The notes: a model not told the origin generated them from the sequence alone. Shown: positions 23,551 through 32,934, numbered from the stretch's first letter. The stretch: 33,681 nucleotides of DNA from S144-45 sp015494035 (GCA_027057345.1 JALUIX010000047.1:1-33681); one strand, 5' to 3'. Program-made: numbers and translations.

Positions 23551-25422
23551 GTGGATTTTCCTACAGAGTACGATGTAATTGTGGTGGGTGGCGGCCATGC
23601 CGGCACGGAAGCCGCGTTGGCGGCTGCGGGTCTTGGCGCCCAGACCCTGCTGCTGACCCACAACATTGAAACCATTGGCCAAATGAGCTGTAACCCGGCC
23701 ATTGGCGGCATCGGCAAAGGCCACCTGGTGAAGGAGATTGATGCCATGGGTGGCATCATGGCACAAGCGGCCGATCATGCCGGCATCCAGTTTCGCGTGC
23801 TGAATTCCCGCAAGGGCGCCGCCGTGCGCGCCACGCGTGCCCAATGTGATCGCACCCTGTATCGAAACTTTATCCGCCAGGCGGTGGAAAACCAGCCCAA
23901 TCTCAGCCTTTTTCAACAAGGGGTGGAAGATCTTTTGATTGAAGGGGATCGCGTCACTGGTTGTATCACCCAGATGGGCCTGGTCTTCAAAGCCAAAAGC
24001 GTGGTGCTGACAGTGGGCACATTTCTGGGCGGCAAAATCCACATTGGCCTGTCCAATTATCAAGGAGGCCGGGCGGGTGATCCACCGGCCACCGTACTGG
24101 CACAACGCCTGCGCAAACTGCCTTTTGCCGTTGATCGCCTCAAAACCGGCACGCCACCACGCATCGACGGACGCAGCGTGGATTTCAGCGTGATGCAGGA
24201 ACAGCCCGGCGATCAACCGGTGCCTGTTTTTTCCTACCTGGGTTCTGCCGAAGACCACCCACCACAGGTCAGTTGCTACATCACCCACACGAATCAGCAC
24301 ACCCATGACATTATTCGTGGCGGACTGGATCGATCGCCCATGTATTCCGGCGTTATCGAAGGCGTTGGGCCGCGCTACTGCCCCTCGATCGAAGACAAGA
24401 TTGTGCGCTTTGCTGACAAGTCCTCACATCAGATCTTCGTTGAACCCGAAGGCCTCAACACGCATGAACTGTACCCCAACGGCATTTCCACCAGCCTGCC
24501 TTTTGACGTCCAACTGGAACTGGTTCGCTCCATCAAGGGTTTTGAGAACGCGCACATCACGCGTCCGGGCTATGCCATCGAATACGACTATTTCGATCCA
24601 CGGGGCCTGCAGGCCAGCCTGGAGACCAAATACGTCGAAAACCTTTATTTTGCCGGCCAGATTAACGGCACCACCGGTTACGAAGAAGCCGCCGCCCAGG
24701 GCTTGATAGCCGGCATGAACGCGGCGTTGAAGGTGGCGGGCAAAGCCCCCTGGACCCCGCGTCGTGACCAAGCCTACATCGGCGTGCTGATCGACGATTT
24801 GATCACCCGTGGCACCCAGGAACCTTACCGCATGTTCACCTCTCGGGCCGAATACCGCTTGATGCTGCGTGAAGACAACGCCGATTTGCGCCTGACGCCC
24901 AAAGCCCGTGAACTGGGCTTGGTGGACGACCATCGCTGGGCAGTTTTTTCTGCCAAAAAAGCGGCTGTTGACCAGGAACTGGCGCATTTGAAAACCGTCT
25001 GGCTGAGTCCCGGCAATGAAGCCGGAAAGTGCTTCATGCAAAAAACCGGCTTGCCGCTGACCAAGGAAGTCACGGCCTTTGACCTGCTGCGGCGCCCGGA
25101 AATCAGTTACGCCACCTTACAGGAGATCCCGGGCCTGACCGGCAATCTGGAACAGGCCGAATGCGTTGAACAGGTGGAAACCCAGGCACAGTATTCAGGC
25201 TACCTGGAGCGCCAGCGTCAGGAAATCCTCAAAGCGCGACAGCATGAGGAAAAAACCATCCCGCCGGATTTTGACTATCAGCAGGTTAAAGGCCTGAGTG
25301 CGGAACTGACCGAAAAACTGAAAAAACAGCAACCGCAAACCATTGGCCAGGCCGCTCGCATTCAGGGCATGACTCCCGCGGCAGTCAGTTTATTGCTGGT
25401 GTACCTGAAAAAAAGTGCCTGA
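23551..25422 (+). CDS. mnmG: tRNA uridine-5-carboxymethylaminomethyl modification enzyme MnmG (GidA)
   Basis: 623-aa FAD protein that, with MnmE, modifies the wobble uridine of several tRNAs. The FAD motif VVGGGHAGTEAALAAA is at about 11-26, with CNPAIGGIGKGHLVKEIDAMGG (about 48) and the second signature YCPSIEDKIVRF (about 274). The C-terminal helical domain includes ISYATLQEIPGL and PPDFDYQQVKGLS, which bind MnmE/tRNA. The start codon is GTG, 30 bp past a TAAAAT box and with GGAACAG upstream. In most relatives rsmG and parAB follow on the same strand; here the gene converges on ubiI and no rsmG is present. Confidence 0.97.
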   Translation: MDFPTEYDVIVVGGGHAGTEAALAAAGLGAQTLLLTHNIETIGQMSCNPAIGGIGKGHLVKEIDAMGGIMAQAADHAGIQFRVLNSRKGAAVRATRAQCDRTLYRNFIRQAVENQPNLSLFQQGVEDLLIEGDRVTGCITQMGLVFKAKSVVLTVGTFLGGKIHIGLSNYQGGRAGDPPATVLAQRLRKLPFAVDRLKTGTPPRIDGRSVDFSVMQEQPGDQPVPVFSYLGSAEDHPPQVSCYITHTNQHTHDIIRGGLDRSPMYSGVIEGVGPRYCPSIEDKIVRFADKSSHQIFVEPEGLNTHELYPNGISTSLPFDVQLELVRSIKGFENAHITRPGYAIEYDYFDPRGLQASLETKYVENLYFAGQINGTTGYEEAAAQGLIAGMNAALKVAGKAPWTPRRDQAYIGVLIDDLITRGTQEPYRMFTSRAEYRLMLREDNADLRLTPKARELGLVDDHRWAVFSAKKAAVDQELAHLKTVWLSPGNEAGKCFMQKTGLPLTKEVTAFDLLRRPEISYATLQEIPGLTGNLEQAECVEQVETQAQYSGYLERQRQEILKARQHEEKTIPPDFDYQQVKGLSAELTEKLKKQQPQTIGQAARIQGMTPAAVSLLLVYLKKSA

Positions 25423-25489
25423 TTCGGTCAGGGGCCGGATACCGAGAATTGCCGAAACGGGTCAAATCGCCTTCGCTGCCGCCGAAAGC

Positions 25490-26689
25490 TTACGATCCGG
25501 CCTGTCGCATCAGCCAATGCTTGATGGGGGCGGCGGCCTGCACGCCACTCAGGGCCAGATTCCGCAGCAGTGGCTTGCCGGGCGCATCGTCCACAAAAAG
25601 GCGGTTAATCACTGTCATTAACTGCGCAGTTTCCCAAGCCTGACTGCGGCGGTTTCTGGCGTAGCGCCTGAGCATCAGCTTCACTTCATCGGCATTGCGC
25701 CAGTCCAGGTTTTCACTCAATCGCGTCAGCTCGGCCACGTCCTGCAAACCCAGATTGACGCCCTGCCCGGCCAGGGGGTGCACCACATGCGCTGCGTCAC
25801 CAGCCAGCACCACCCGACCCTGCGCAAAATGCGCTGCCATCTGCGTGCGCAAGGGGAAAGCCGCGCGCTGGCTGCACAACAGTGGCCTGAGGCGAAAGCC
25901 GAGTTTGGGGTGATTGATAGTATCGCTCAGGCGTTGTTCAAATTCAGTTTCCGAACAGCTTAACAAGTCCTCTGCCCGGGATTCGGGCAGCGACCAGACA
26001 ATGGAAAACAGGCCCGCTTCACCTGCCGGCAGCAGTCCCACCGGGCCGCCCTCGGCAAAAGCCTGCAGTGCGGTTTCTTGCGGTGCGCCATCCAGGTGCA
26101 CATAGGCCACCAGGCCTTTTTGGCCATAGGGTTGGGCGTCAACTTTAATGCCGGCCAGTTGACGGGTGGCAGAAGCCGCGCCGTCTGTGGCCACCAGCAC
26201 ACGGGCGGACAGCTGCCGGTTTTCGGCCGTGGTGATACGCACACGGCTTTCCCGAGCACTGGCGGCGTCTTCAACCGCCTGCGGGTGATCCGGCGCGTAG
26301 ATAGCCACCCCCAGCTCCTGCAGGCGTTTCCAAGCCGCCTGAACCAGATTACCATTTTCGACAATCACGCCCAGCGCCGGCTCCCGGGTCAGGTCAGCGG
26401 CAAAATCCAGCTGGTTGCCCGTGCGCGCATCCCATACGCGCATGGCCCGGTACACGCCAAGGCGATCGGGAGCCACATGCTGCCAGATACCTTGTTGCCG
26501 TAACCAGTTGATGTTGGCCAGTGACAGGGCCGAAACGCGCAATTGGCGCGGGCCCAATGAGGCTGAGAGCGGAGCGTGGTGCTGTTCGATGACGGCCACC
26601 CGATGCCCGCAACCGGTCAGTCCAACCGCTCCACTGGCGCCCACCATGCCGCCGCCTGAAAAAACAAAATCAAACCGTTCGGTCGTCAT
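25490..26689 (-). CDS. UbiI/VisC-type FAD-dependent ubiquinone biosynthesis hydroxylase
   Basis: 399 aa from ATG 26689, chosen because AGAGGTGA lies 10 bp upstream; an in-frame ATG 24 bp earlier lacks a site. N-terminal FAD motif SGGGMVGASGAVGL (about 11), ATDGAASATRQL (about 160, the DG motif) and VVLAGDAAHVVHPLAGQGVNLGLQD (about 285, the GD motif) identify a UbiH/UbiI/UbiF flavin monooxygenase. The first strand reads FDFVFSGGG rather than the usual D-x-x-I-V-G-G-G, and GCGHRVAVIE ends the dinucleotide fold. Paired behind ubiH it is most likely UbiI (C5 hydroxylation of the quinone ring), but UbiF or another regiospecificity cannot be excluded. Confidence 0.85.
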   Translation of the reverse strand: MTTERFDFVFSGGGMVGASGAVGLTGCGHRVAVIEQHHAPLSASLGPRQLRVSALSLANINWLRQQGIWQHVAPDRLGVYRAMRVWDARTGNQLDFAADLTREPALGVIVENGNLVQAAWKRLQELGVAIYAPDHPQAVEDAASARESRVRITTAENRQLSARVLVATDGAASATRQLAGIKVDAQPYGQKGLVAYVHLDGAPQETALQAFAEGGPVGLLPAGEAGLFSIVWSLPESRAEDLLSCSETEFEQRLSDTINHPKLGFRLRPLLCSQRAAFPLRTQMAAHFAQGRVVLAGDAAHVVHPLAGQGVNLGLQDVAELTRLSENLDWRNADEVKLMLRRYARNRRSQAWETAQLMTVINRLFVDDAPGKPLLRNLALSGVQAAAPIKHWLMRQAGS

Positions 26690-26721
26690 GCCAGTTTCAC
26701 CTCTTTTGCGCACTCACGGGT

Positions 26722-28008
26722 TCACAGGGCCGGTCGCAGCAAGGGTGGCACCTGGCCACGATAACCTGAACCGTGCCGGAACAATCGTGCCTGCAAGGCA
26801 GGCGACAAGCCGCTGGCCAGAATGGCCGCCGAGCGCAGGGTTGGAACCGGAAACGCGTCGATGGCAAACCAGCGCATGAGGTCATCGGTGTATTGCACGG
26901 TGGCGTGCTGATCGGCGCTCCGGGCCTGCTGGTAGTTGTTCAACACGGTCAGATCACCCAGTGACTGTCCCTGGGCTCTGGCCTGCGTCATGGTGTCCAC
27001 CAATTGGGCAATGTCCCGCACGGCAAGATTCAGTCCCTGGGCGGACACCGGGGAAAGGGTGTGGGCCGCATTGCCCATCAGTACGACGCCAGGAGACACC
27101 TGCTGAGGCACCTCAATACGATGCAAGGGATAAGAGGAACGCTTGCCCACCCGGGTAAAGCGCCCCAGGCGGTAACCAAACCGTTCCTGGGCGGCCTGCA
27201 GAAAAGTCGCGTCATCACCGCTCAACAGGGTCTCCGCCTGCTGCCTGGGCATGGACCAGACAAACCCGCAGCGGCCGCCACGGAAGGGCAGCATGGCCAC
27301 CGGGCCGTCCGGCGTCAGGCGTTCAAAGGCCTGGCCCTGGTGCGGTTTTTCCGTGCTGACATTGCATATGACGGCGGTTTTTTTGTAATCGTGAGACCGT
27401 GTTTCCAACCCCAGCTGGTCGCGAATGGACGACCGGGCACCGTCTGCCGCCAGCAATACGCCCGTCTGAGCGGTGTGCTTTTCGCCCTGGTGATCGAAAA
27501 TCAGCTCAACTGCGGTGGTTTCGCCGGTGTCACGAACCGCAAATGCCTGCAGGCTGGCCGGACTAAGCCAGGTAATGCGCGGGTTTTCCTGCACGCGTTC
27601 CAGCAGGGCCAGTCCCACGCGACGGGCTTCCACCACATGACCCAAGGCGTCAACACCCAGCTCGCTGGCGCGAAACAGAGCCGACCCGAAATGGCCACGC
27701 TGGGACACATGCACGCTGGTGATGGGCACCGCTTCTGCCGCCACCACCGGCCAGATGCCCAGGTTTTGCCAGAAATGGCGAGCAGCGGCCCCCACCACCA
27801 GGGTTCGATCATCGTAAGCACTCTGGGCGGCCAACTGCGGCGAATGCGCTTCCAGGGCCAGCACGCGAAAACCGGCCTGAGCCAGCGCCTCGGCACAGGC
27901 CAGCCCGACCAGACCGCCCCCCACAATGGCCGCATCAAAGCCCCCGGCTTCAGTACTGGGCAAGAGTTTCGGGGACTGGTTTTTTTTATCCTTGGCATTC
28001 ATGCGCAT
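26722..28008 (-). CDS. ubiH: 2-octaprenyl-6-methoxyphenol hydroxylase UbiH
   Basis: 428 aa from ATG 28008 (ATG 28002 is equally possible). The polar N-terminal extension of about 20 residues precedes the FAD motif FDAAIVGGGLVGLACAEAL. UbiH-specific features are DDRTLVVGAAARHFWQNLGIW and the block ITSVHVSQRGHFGSA (about 105). The second motif is LAADGARSSIRDQLGL and the third VVLMGNAAHTLSPVSAQGLNLAVRD, where the usual GD is GN. It hydroxylates the quinone ring at C1 in the aerobic ubiquinone pathway. It lies 22 bp after purF and 32 bp before the UbiI-type gene, probably one transcript. Confidence 0.9.
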   Translation of the reverse strand: MRMNAKDKKNQSPKLLPSTEAGGFDAAIVGGGLVGLACAEALAQAGFRVLALEAHSPQLAAQSAYDDRTLVVGAAARHFWQNLGIWPVVAAEAVPITSVHVSQRGHFGSALFRASELGVDALGHVVEARRVGLALLERVQENPRITWLSPASLQAFAVRDTGETTAVELIFDHQGEKHTAQTGVLLAADGARSSIRDQLGLETRSHDYKKTAVICNVSTEKPHQGQAFERLTPDGPVAMLPFRGGRCGFVWSMPRQQAETLLSGDDATFLQAAQERFGYRLGRFTRVGKRSSYPLHRIEVPQQVSPGVVLMGNAAHTLSPVSAQGLNLAVRDIAQLVDTMTQARAQGQSLGDLTVLNNYQQARSADQHATVQYTDDLMRWFAIDAFPVPTLRSAAILASGLSPALQARLFRHGSGYRGQVPPLLRPAL

Positions 28009-28030
28009 TTACGGCTTGTGCCGCCGGGTT

Positions 28031-29533
28031 TCAGAGCACCGGCGTCTGTTCCGGTGGCTTCGGTTTGTTCTGGTGGCGGGCCTTGTCTGACCGGCGGGCT
28101 TCCAGCGCCTGCAGGTATTCGGGATCCACGCCGGTGACGTATTCGCCGGAAAAACAGGAGGTGTCAAATTCCTGCACTTTCTGTGTACGTTCGCGGCAGG
28201 CCTCCACCAGGTCTTCCAGCGTCTGGTAAATCAGTCCGTCTGCGCCCAGCAAGCGGCAGATTTCGTCTTCATCACGGCCATGCGCGATCAGTTCGCTGGC
28301 CGCGGGCATGTCAATACCGTAAATGTTCGGGTAACGCACCGGGGGGGCGGCCGAAGCAAAGAAGACCTTTTTGGCACCGGCTTCGCGCGCCATTTGAATA
28401 ATCTGTTTACTGGTTGTGCCACGCACAATGGAATCATCCACCAGCAGCACGTTCTTGCCGCGAAACTCCAGGTCGATGGGGTTCAGCTTGCGCCGTACCG
28501 ACTTGGTGCGTTCGCTCTGGCCGGGCATGATGAAGGTGCGGCCCACGTAGCGGTTTTTGACAAAGCCTTCGCGCAACTTGACCCCCAGCTTGTGGGCCAT
28601 GGGAATGGCGCAGGTGCGGGCGGTATCGGGAATCGGGATCACCACGTCGATGTCTTCGCCAGCCCAGCGTTGGGCGATGCGTTCGGCCAGTTTTTCCCCC
28701 ATTCGCAGGCGCGCCTTGTGCACCGAGATATCATCCATCAGGGAATCCGGCCGGGCAAAATACACGTACTCGAAAATGCAGGGCGAATACATCGGGTTTT
28801 CTGCACATTGCTGGCGATGCAGCTGACCATCTCGGGTGACATAAACCGCTTCGCCCGGGGCCACATCATCAATCAGCGAAAAGCCGTTAATGTCCAGCGC
28901 CGCGCTTTCCGAGGCCAGCATATATTCCACGCCAGTATCTGTATGCCGCTGACCCAGCACCAAAGGCCGAATGCCCCAGGGGTCACGAAAACCCACCAGC
29001 CCAAAGCCTGGCACCAGCGCCACCACCGCATAGCCACCCACGCAACGCTTGTGCACGCCCGTGATGGCCTTGAAAACGGTTTCAGGCTGCAGGTTCTTGT
29101 CCGTTTCATAACGGTGTAGTTCGTGCGCAAACACGTTCAGCAGCACTTCCGAATCGCTGTCGGTATTGATGTGGCGGCGGTCGGTGCGAAACAGCTCATC
29201 GCGCAATTGCTCGGCATTGATCAGATTGCCGTTGTGCCCCAGCGCAATGCCATAGGGCGAATTGACATAAAAAGGCTGGGCTTCCTGCTGCCCTTCACTG
29301 CCAGCGGTGGGATAGCGCACATGGCCGATGCCCATAAAACCCTGCAGTTTTTGCACTTCCGATGAATTGAACACGTCCTTGACCAGGCCGCTGCCTTTCA
29401 CCAGTTGCAACCGCCCGTTATGGCTGGTGGCCATACCGGCGGCATCCTGACCACGGTGTTGCAAAACCGTCAGGCCTTCGTAAATGACCGAAGCAACATT
29501 GCATTGGCCAACAATTCCGATAACTCCACACAT
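28031..29533 (-). CDS. purF: Amidophosphoribosyltransferase
   Basis: 500 aa; first step of purine synthesis, making 5-phosphoribosylamine from PRPP and glutamine. The N-terminus MCGVIGIVG exposes Cys2 as the glutaminase nucleophile after Met removal; YEGLTVLQHRGQDAAG and GIGHVRYPTAGS complete that domain. The PRPP loop is VLLVDDSIVRGTTSKQI (about 365). A C-terminal polar tail (RHQNKPKPPEQTPVL) is variable. The promoter/leader contains the right end of a 285-bp MITE-like element, whose edge is 25 bp upstream of the ATG, so the usual cvpA-purF linkage is interrupted. Confidence 0.97.
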   Translation of the reverse strand: MCGVIGIVGQCNVASVIYEGLTVLQHRGQDAAGMATSHNGRLQLVKGSGLVKDVFNSSEVQKLQGFMGIGHVRYPTAGSEGQQEAQPFYVNSPYGIALGHNGNLINAEQLRDELFRTDRRHINTDSDSEVLLNVFAHELHRYETDKNLQPETVFKAITGVHKRCVGGYAVVALVPGFGLVGFRDPWGIRPLVLGQRHTDTGVEYMLASESAALDINGFSLIDDVAPGEAVYVTRDGQLHRQQCAENPMYSPCIFEYVYFARPDSLMDDISVHKARLRMGEKLAERIAQRWAGEDIDVVIPIPDTARTCAIPMAHKLGVKLREGFVKNRYVGRTFIMPGQSERTKSVRRKLNPIDLEFRGKNVLLVDDSIVRGTTSKQIIQMAREAGAKKVFFASAAPPVRYPNIYGIDMPAASELIAHGRDEDEICRLLGADGLIYQTLEDLVEACRERTQKVQEFDTSCFSGEYVTGVDPEYLQALEARRSDKARHQNKPKPPEQTPVL

Positions 29534-29557
29534 GCTGTTTGCTCTTTTGGTGACTGG

Positions 29558-29842
29558 TTATTAACCTGGCATCAATATAGGCGATGCTCAGCCGTGATGC
29601 GCTCTTTGCCAGCAAGGCATCAACTCGCCGCTGTAGTCATTCTACAGCAAGAGTTGATAACGCAGTCTGGCGGACAGCGCATCGCGGCCTGCCTTTTTAT
29701 ATCAATGAGTTGGGGCTTCAAGCCTGCCCCGGCCCGGTGTTATCGCTTTTGCCAATGGAACAACCATTGGCTGCAAGCGATGCCTTGTTCCAAGGCAGGC
29801 TTTAAGCCCTGAGCAGCACCTATATTGATGCCAGGTTAATAA
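29558..29842. repeat. 285-bp MITE-like palindromic element between cvpA and purF
   Basis: The ends are inverted repeats: TTATTAACCTGGCATCAATA continuing to TATAGG, identical for 24 bp and 32 of 34 bp overall. Two nested hairpins lie inside. One is ATCAACTC-gcc-GCTGTAG / CTACAGC-aa-GAGTTGAT (about 29617-29658). The other is AAGCCTGCC / GGCAGGCTT enclosing ATCGCTT-GCCAATGG / CCATTGGC-AAGCGAT (about 29720-29808). No coding frame is convincing. It is unrelated in sequence to the 167-bp family. TTAA or TA at the ends may be target duplications, unresolved. Confidence 0.85.
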
Positions 29843-29921
29843 TGTGAATTGAATCTCAAACCGGGCTTGACGGCTGCTTCCGGGCCACGGGTTCCGGTGG
29901 TTCCGCTTCGCAAGCGCAGCA

Positions 29922-30596
29922 TTATTCCTGCGCAGATTCCTCCGGCGCTTCTGGCTGGCTGTCCGCGCCTTCATTCTCAGGCCCGATGGTAGCCGGATTG
30001 ACCCTGTCTTTACCGTTCCCATGGCTGGATGAACTGTCCGGCGTGGTGGTGTTGTCTGCCGGTGTTTCCTGCTCTGTCTGTTGTGTTTTTCGGGCGGCCT
30101 GCTGCCTGGCAAAGGAGAAATAATCGGAAAAGTCCTCCGGCATGCGCTCACGCACCCATTCGGCCATGCGTCCGAAATACGGGGCCAGCCGGGATTCTTT
30201 CCACCACGGGTCTTCAGCCAATGGTGTGGCCTGGATAAAAAAGGCCATGGCCACCACCGCCACCACGCCACGCAATACCCCGAAAAACAGGCCGAAAAAA
30301 CGGTCGCTGCCGGTGAGGCCGGTTTTGCTGATGAGCTTGCCAAGCACGTAGTTCAACAAACCACCCACAAGCAACGCGGCCAGAAAAAGGGCCACAAAGG
30401 CGATCAGGTGTCGCGCCGAAGGCAAGTCGATCCAGGGCGTGAGCGTTGACTGCGCCTTGTCCACAAAATGATAGGCGACCCAAAACGCGCCAACCCAGAT
30501 CAGCAGCGAGAAAACCTCGCGGATCAGGCCACGAAACAGGCTGATGACCGCCGACAGGCCAATGATGCCCAACAGGGTGTAGTCAAACCAGTTCAT
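29922..30596 (-). CDS. cvpA: Colicin V production family membrane protein CvpA
   Basis: 224 aa from ATG 30596 (MNWFDYTLLGIIGLSAVISLFRGLIREVFSL is the family's N-terminal block); a TTG six codons earlier is less likely. Four membrane segments occupy about residues 1-125, with GLTGSDRFFGLFFGVLRGVV as the typical cytoplasmic-loop motif. A hydrophilic tail of about 100 residues rich in E, Q, T and P (from about 130) extends it past the usual ~165 aa. It is needed for colicin V production in E. coli and is implicated in envelope integrity. It lies 39 bp after the SPOR gene. A MITE-like element, 80 bp downstream, separates it from purF. Confidence 0.92.
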   Translation of the reverse strand: MNWFDYTLLGIIGLSAVISLFRGLIREVFSLLIWVGAFWVAYHFVDKAQSTLTPWIDLPSARHLIAFVALFLAALLVGGLLNYVLGKLISKTGLTGSDRFFGLFFGVLRGVVAVVAMAFFIQATPLAEDPWWKESRLAPYFGRMAEWVRERMPEDFSDYFSFARQQAARKTQQTEQETPADNTTTPDSSSSHGNGKDRVNPATIGPENEGADSQPEAPEESAQE

Positions 30597-30635
30597 GCCG
30601 GCCGCTGAGGTCAATAGTCGAGATGAAGGAAGGCG

Positions 30636-31616
30636 TCATTCGATAATGTCAGACAATTCATGCGGACGAATCACGCCGCGAATCTGCAGTTTTTTCTGCA
30701 ACCGCTGGCGGTTTTTTTCCGCCTCGTCACGCTTGACTTCAGGGCCAACACGCACCCGGTACAGGGTTTTGCCTGCACTGCTGACTTTGTCCACGAAAGT
30801 GGTGTAGCCTTGCTGGCGCAACTTGTCACGGAGCTTGCGGGCGTTCTCCAGTCGGGAGAAGCTACCCACCTGCACCACCCAGGCCTTGGCCGTCTGCTTG
30901 CTGATCTTTTCCGATTCAGCCGGAGTCAGGGTGACAATGGCCGGCTGGCCCAGCCCCAAGGCACTTTGCCGACTGGCGCTGGCCAGGCGTTGGGCGTATT
31001 TTTCCGCTGCCTGCCTGGAAGTAAATTCCGGCGAATACACATGAAACAAAGGCCGTGAGTCGTCTTTGGCAATGGCCGTGGGAATTTTCACCAATAACAG
31101 TTTGCCACGGACTTTCTCGGCGTTGGCTCGCCGGGAAAAGCTGCCAATCTTGACCCGGTAAAGGGTGTCTGCCGATGGGCTGTCAGCCGTTTTGCCGGTT
31201 TCAACCACGGCTTGGGGGGTGGCCGTGGTGCTGTTTGTTTTGACTGCGGGCTTTTCCGGGGATTTTTTGGCTGTTTTTTGAGCTTCGGCCTCTGCGCGTA
31301 ATTGCTCCTCAACCGCCTCATGATGTGTCTTGTCCGCTGCCACAACGGGCTTGACCGGTTCCGGCTCGATGGCCGGCTCCATGGCAACACGGGAGGCAGG
31401 GGTTGACTGGGTAGTAGTTTGTTGGGCGCTGACCGGCTCGTCAATGGAGAAACTGCGTTTTTCCAGTGGCGGCAGGTTTGGTTTTTCCGGAATGCGCAAC
31501 TCGACCTGATGTTCGCCTTGCACGGGCTTGCCATCAAACAGCATGGGAACAAAAATAACAGCGAGAGCCACAATGACTGAGGCGCCCACCAGGCGTTGCT
31601 TGAGGTTCTGATCCAT
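30636..31616 (-). CDS. SPOR-domain cell-division protein, DedD-like, with two SPOR modules
   Basis: 326 aa. The N-terminal anchor MDQNLKQRLVGASVIVALAVIFVPMLFDG is the DedD signature. A proline/glutamate/alanine-rich linker spans about 60-140. Two SPOR-like domains follow: YRVKIGSFSRRANAEKVRGKL (about 150-225, weaker) and WVVQVGSFSRLENARKLRDKL (about 243-320, canonical). SPOR domains bind septal, denuded peptidoglycan. Usual DedD has one; the tandem arrangement is notable. It sits between hisS and cvpA, 28 bp after hisS; the standard folC neighbour is absent. Confidence 0.88.
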   Translation of the reverse strand: MDQNLKQRLVGASVIVALAVIFVPMLFDGKPVQGEHQVELRIPEKPNLPPLEKRSFSIDEPVSAQQTTTQSTPASRVAMEPAIEPEPVKPVVAADKTHHEAVEEQLRAEAEAQKTAKKSPEKPAVKTNSTTATPQAVVETGKTADSPSADTLYRVKIGSFSRRANAEKVRGKLLLVKIPTAIAKDDSRPLFHVYSPEFTSRQAAEKYAQRLASASRQSALGLGQPAIVTLTPAESEKISKQTAKAWVVQVGSFSRLENARKLRDKLRQQGYTTFVDKVSSAGKTLYRVRVGPEVKRDEAEKNRQRLQKKLQIRGVIRPHELSDIIE

Positions 31617-31644
31617 GCCGCTGTCCTCTGGGGTGGCTGAGGGC

Positions 31645-32934
31645 CTATTTTTCCAGATTTTCGTAAAAAAATCGAGGCAATTCTTCGCGACTCACCTGCT
31701 GCTGCGGCAAATCTCGGTTTTTCAGTGCCTTGACTGAAACCATGCCTTCATCCAGTTCCCGCTGGCCCAGAATGACCGCGTACCGGGCACCACTGCGGTC
31801 GGCTTTCTTGAACTGGGATTTGAATGAACCGCCTTCCAGATGCTGAACGACGCGTTTGTGCGGAAATTCCCGCCGCAGGGATTCAGCCAGGGCAAAGGTT
31901 TCAGCCCCATCCAGGCCATCCTCACTGACCACGAAAATGTCTGCCTGGGGTTCGGCTTGCCACAAGCCCAGTTCTTCAATCAAGAGCAACAAACGGTCCA
32001 GTCCGAGGGCAAAACCCACCGCCGGCGTGGGCTTACCACCCTGTCGTTCAACCAGGCCGTCGTAACGGCCTCCGGCACAGACGGTTCCCTGGGCGCCCAG
32101 TTCGTCACTGATCCACTCGAACACCGTCTTGCTGTAATAATCCAGCCCCCGAACCAGACGCGGGTTTTCCACGTAGGCGACTCCGGCCGCATCCAGCAGC
32201 CGTTTCAGTTCGGCGTGATGGCTGGCCGAGTCCTCATCCAGGTAATCGGTCAAGAGCGGCGCATTGGAGATGATTTCGCGCATTTCTGGGTTCTTGCTGT
32301 CCAGAATGCGTAACGGGTTGCTGTACAAACGCCGGCTGGCGTCTTCATCCAGCGACTCCTTATGCTGTTCAAAATAAGCAATCAGGGCATCCCGGTAGCG
32401 CGTCCGGCTGTCGCTGGTGCCCAATGAATTGATTTCCAGCCGTATCGGGTGTTGTTGTGCGTCGAAACCCAGGGCGTGCCACAAACGCTGACCCAAAATG
32501 AGCAGTTCGGCATCGGCCTGGGGACCGGGGTTGCCAAAGTATTCCACACCCACTTGCTGAAATTGCCGGTTGCGGCCTTTCTGAGGCCGTTCATAGCGAA
32601 ACATTGGCCCGGAATACCAGAGTTTTTGCGCCCCGGTGGCCATCAGGTTGTTTTGCACCAACGCTCTGACGCAGGAGGCCGTGCCTTCCGGCCGAAGACT
32701 CAGGCTTTCGCCCTTGCGGTCGGCGAAGGTGTACATTTCCTTCTCAACAATGTCGGTGACTTCGCCGATGGCCGAGCAGAAAAGCGCGGTTTTTTCCACC
32801 ACCGGAAAGCGGATTTCTCGGTAGCCGTATTGCTGGAAAAGGTCGCGCATGATGCCCTCGGCGCGTTGCCAGCGCCAGCTCTGCTCTGGCAAAACATCGT
32901 ACATGCCGCGCACGCGGCTGATTGCTTGACTCAT
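31645..32934 (-). CDS. hisS: Histidyl-tRNA synthetase
   Basis: 429-aa class II aminoacyl-tRNA synthetase that charges tRNA-His. Motif 2 with RPEGTASCVRAL and GPMFRYERPQKGRNRQFQQVGVE is at about 80-130. The histidine-binding LVRGLDYYSKTVFEW and AGGRYDGL are at about 258-295, and motif 3 is FALGLDRLLLL (about 310). The C-terminal anticodon domain (FVVSEDGLDGAETFALAESLR) ends the protein. Length equals the bacterial norm (424-430). It has its own promoter and follows rodZ, with no ispG in between. Confidence 0.97.
   Translation of the reverse strand: MSQAISRVRGMYDVLPEQSWRWQRAEGIMRDLFQQYGYREIRFPVVEKTALFCSAIGEVTDIVEKEMYTFADRKGESLSLRPEGTASCVRALVQNNLMATGAQKLWYSGPMFRYERPQKGRNRQFQQVGVEYFGNPGPQADAELLILGQRLWHALGFDAQQHPIRLEINSLGTSDSRTRYRDALIAYFEQHKESLDEDASRRLYSNPLRILDSKNPEMREIISNAPLLTDYLDEDSASHHAELKRLLDAAGVAYVENPRLVRGLDYYSKTVFEWISDELGAQGTVCAGGRYDGLVERQGGKPTPAVGFALGLDRLLLLIEELGLWQAEPQADIFVVSEDGLDGAETFALAESLRREFPHKRVVQHLEGGSFKSQFKKADRSGARYAVILGQRELDEGMVSVKALKNRDLPQQQVSREELPRFFYENLEK

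Noticed and set aside
27004..28137. Plus-strand 377-aa frame opposite ubiH
   Set aside because: Antisense shadow; composition rich in G, R, H and Q and no recognisable fold.
28280..29119. Plus-strand 279-aa frame opposite purF
   Set aside because: Antisense to a full-length purF with intact motifs; no independent support.
29405..29812. Plus-strand 135-aa frame through the purF start and the 285-bp element
   Set aside because: Most of it is palindromic repeat and the rest is antisense to purF; not a transposase.
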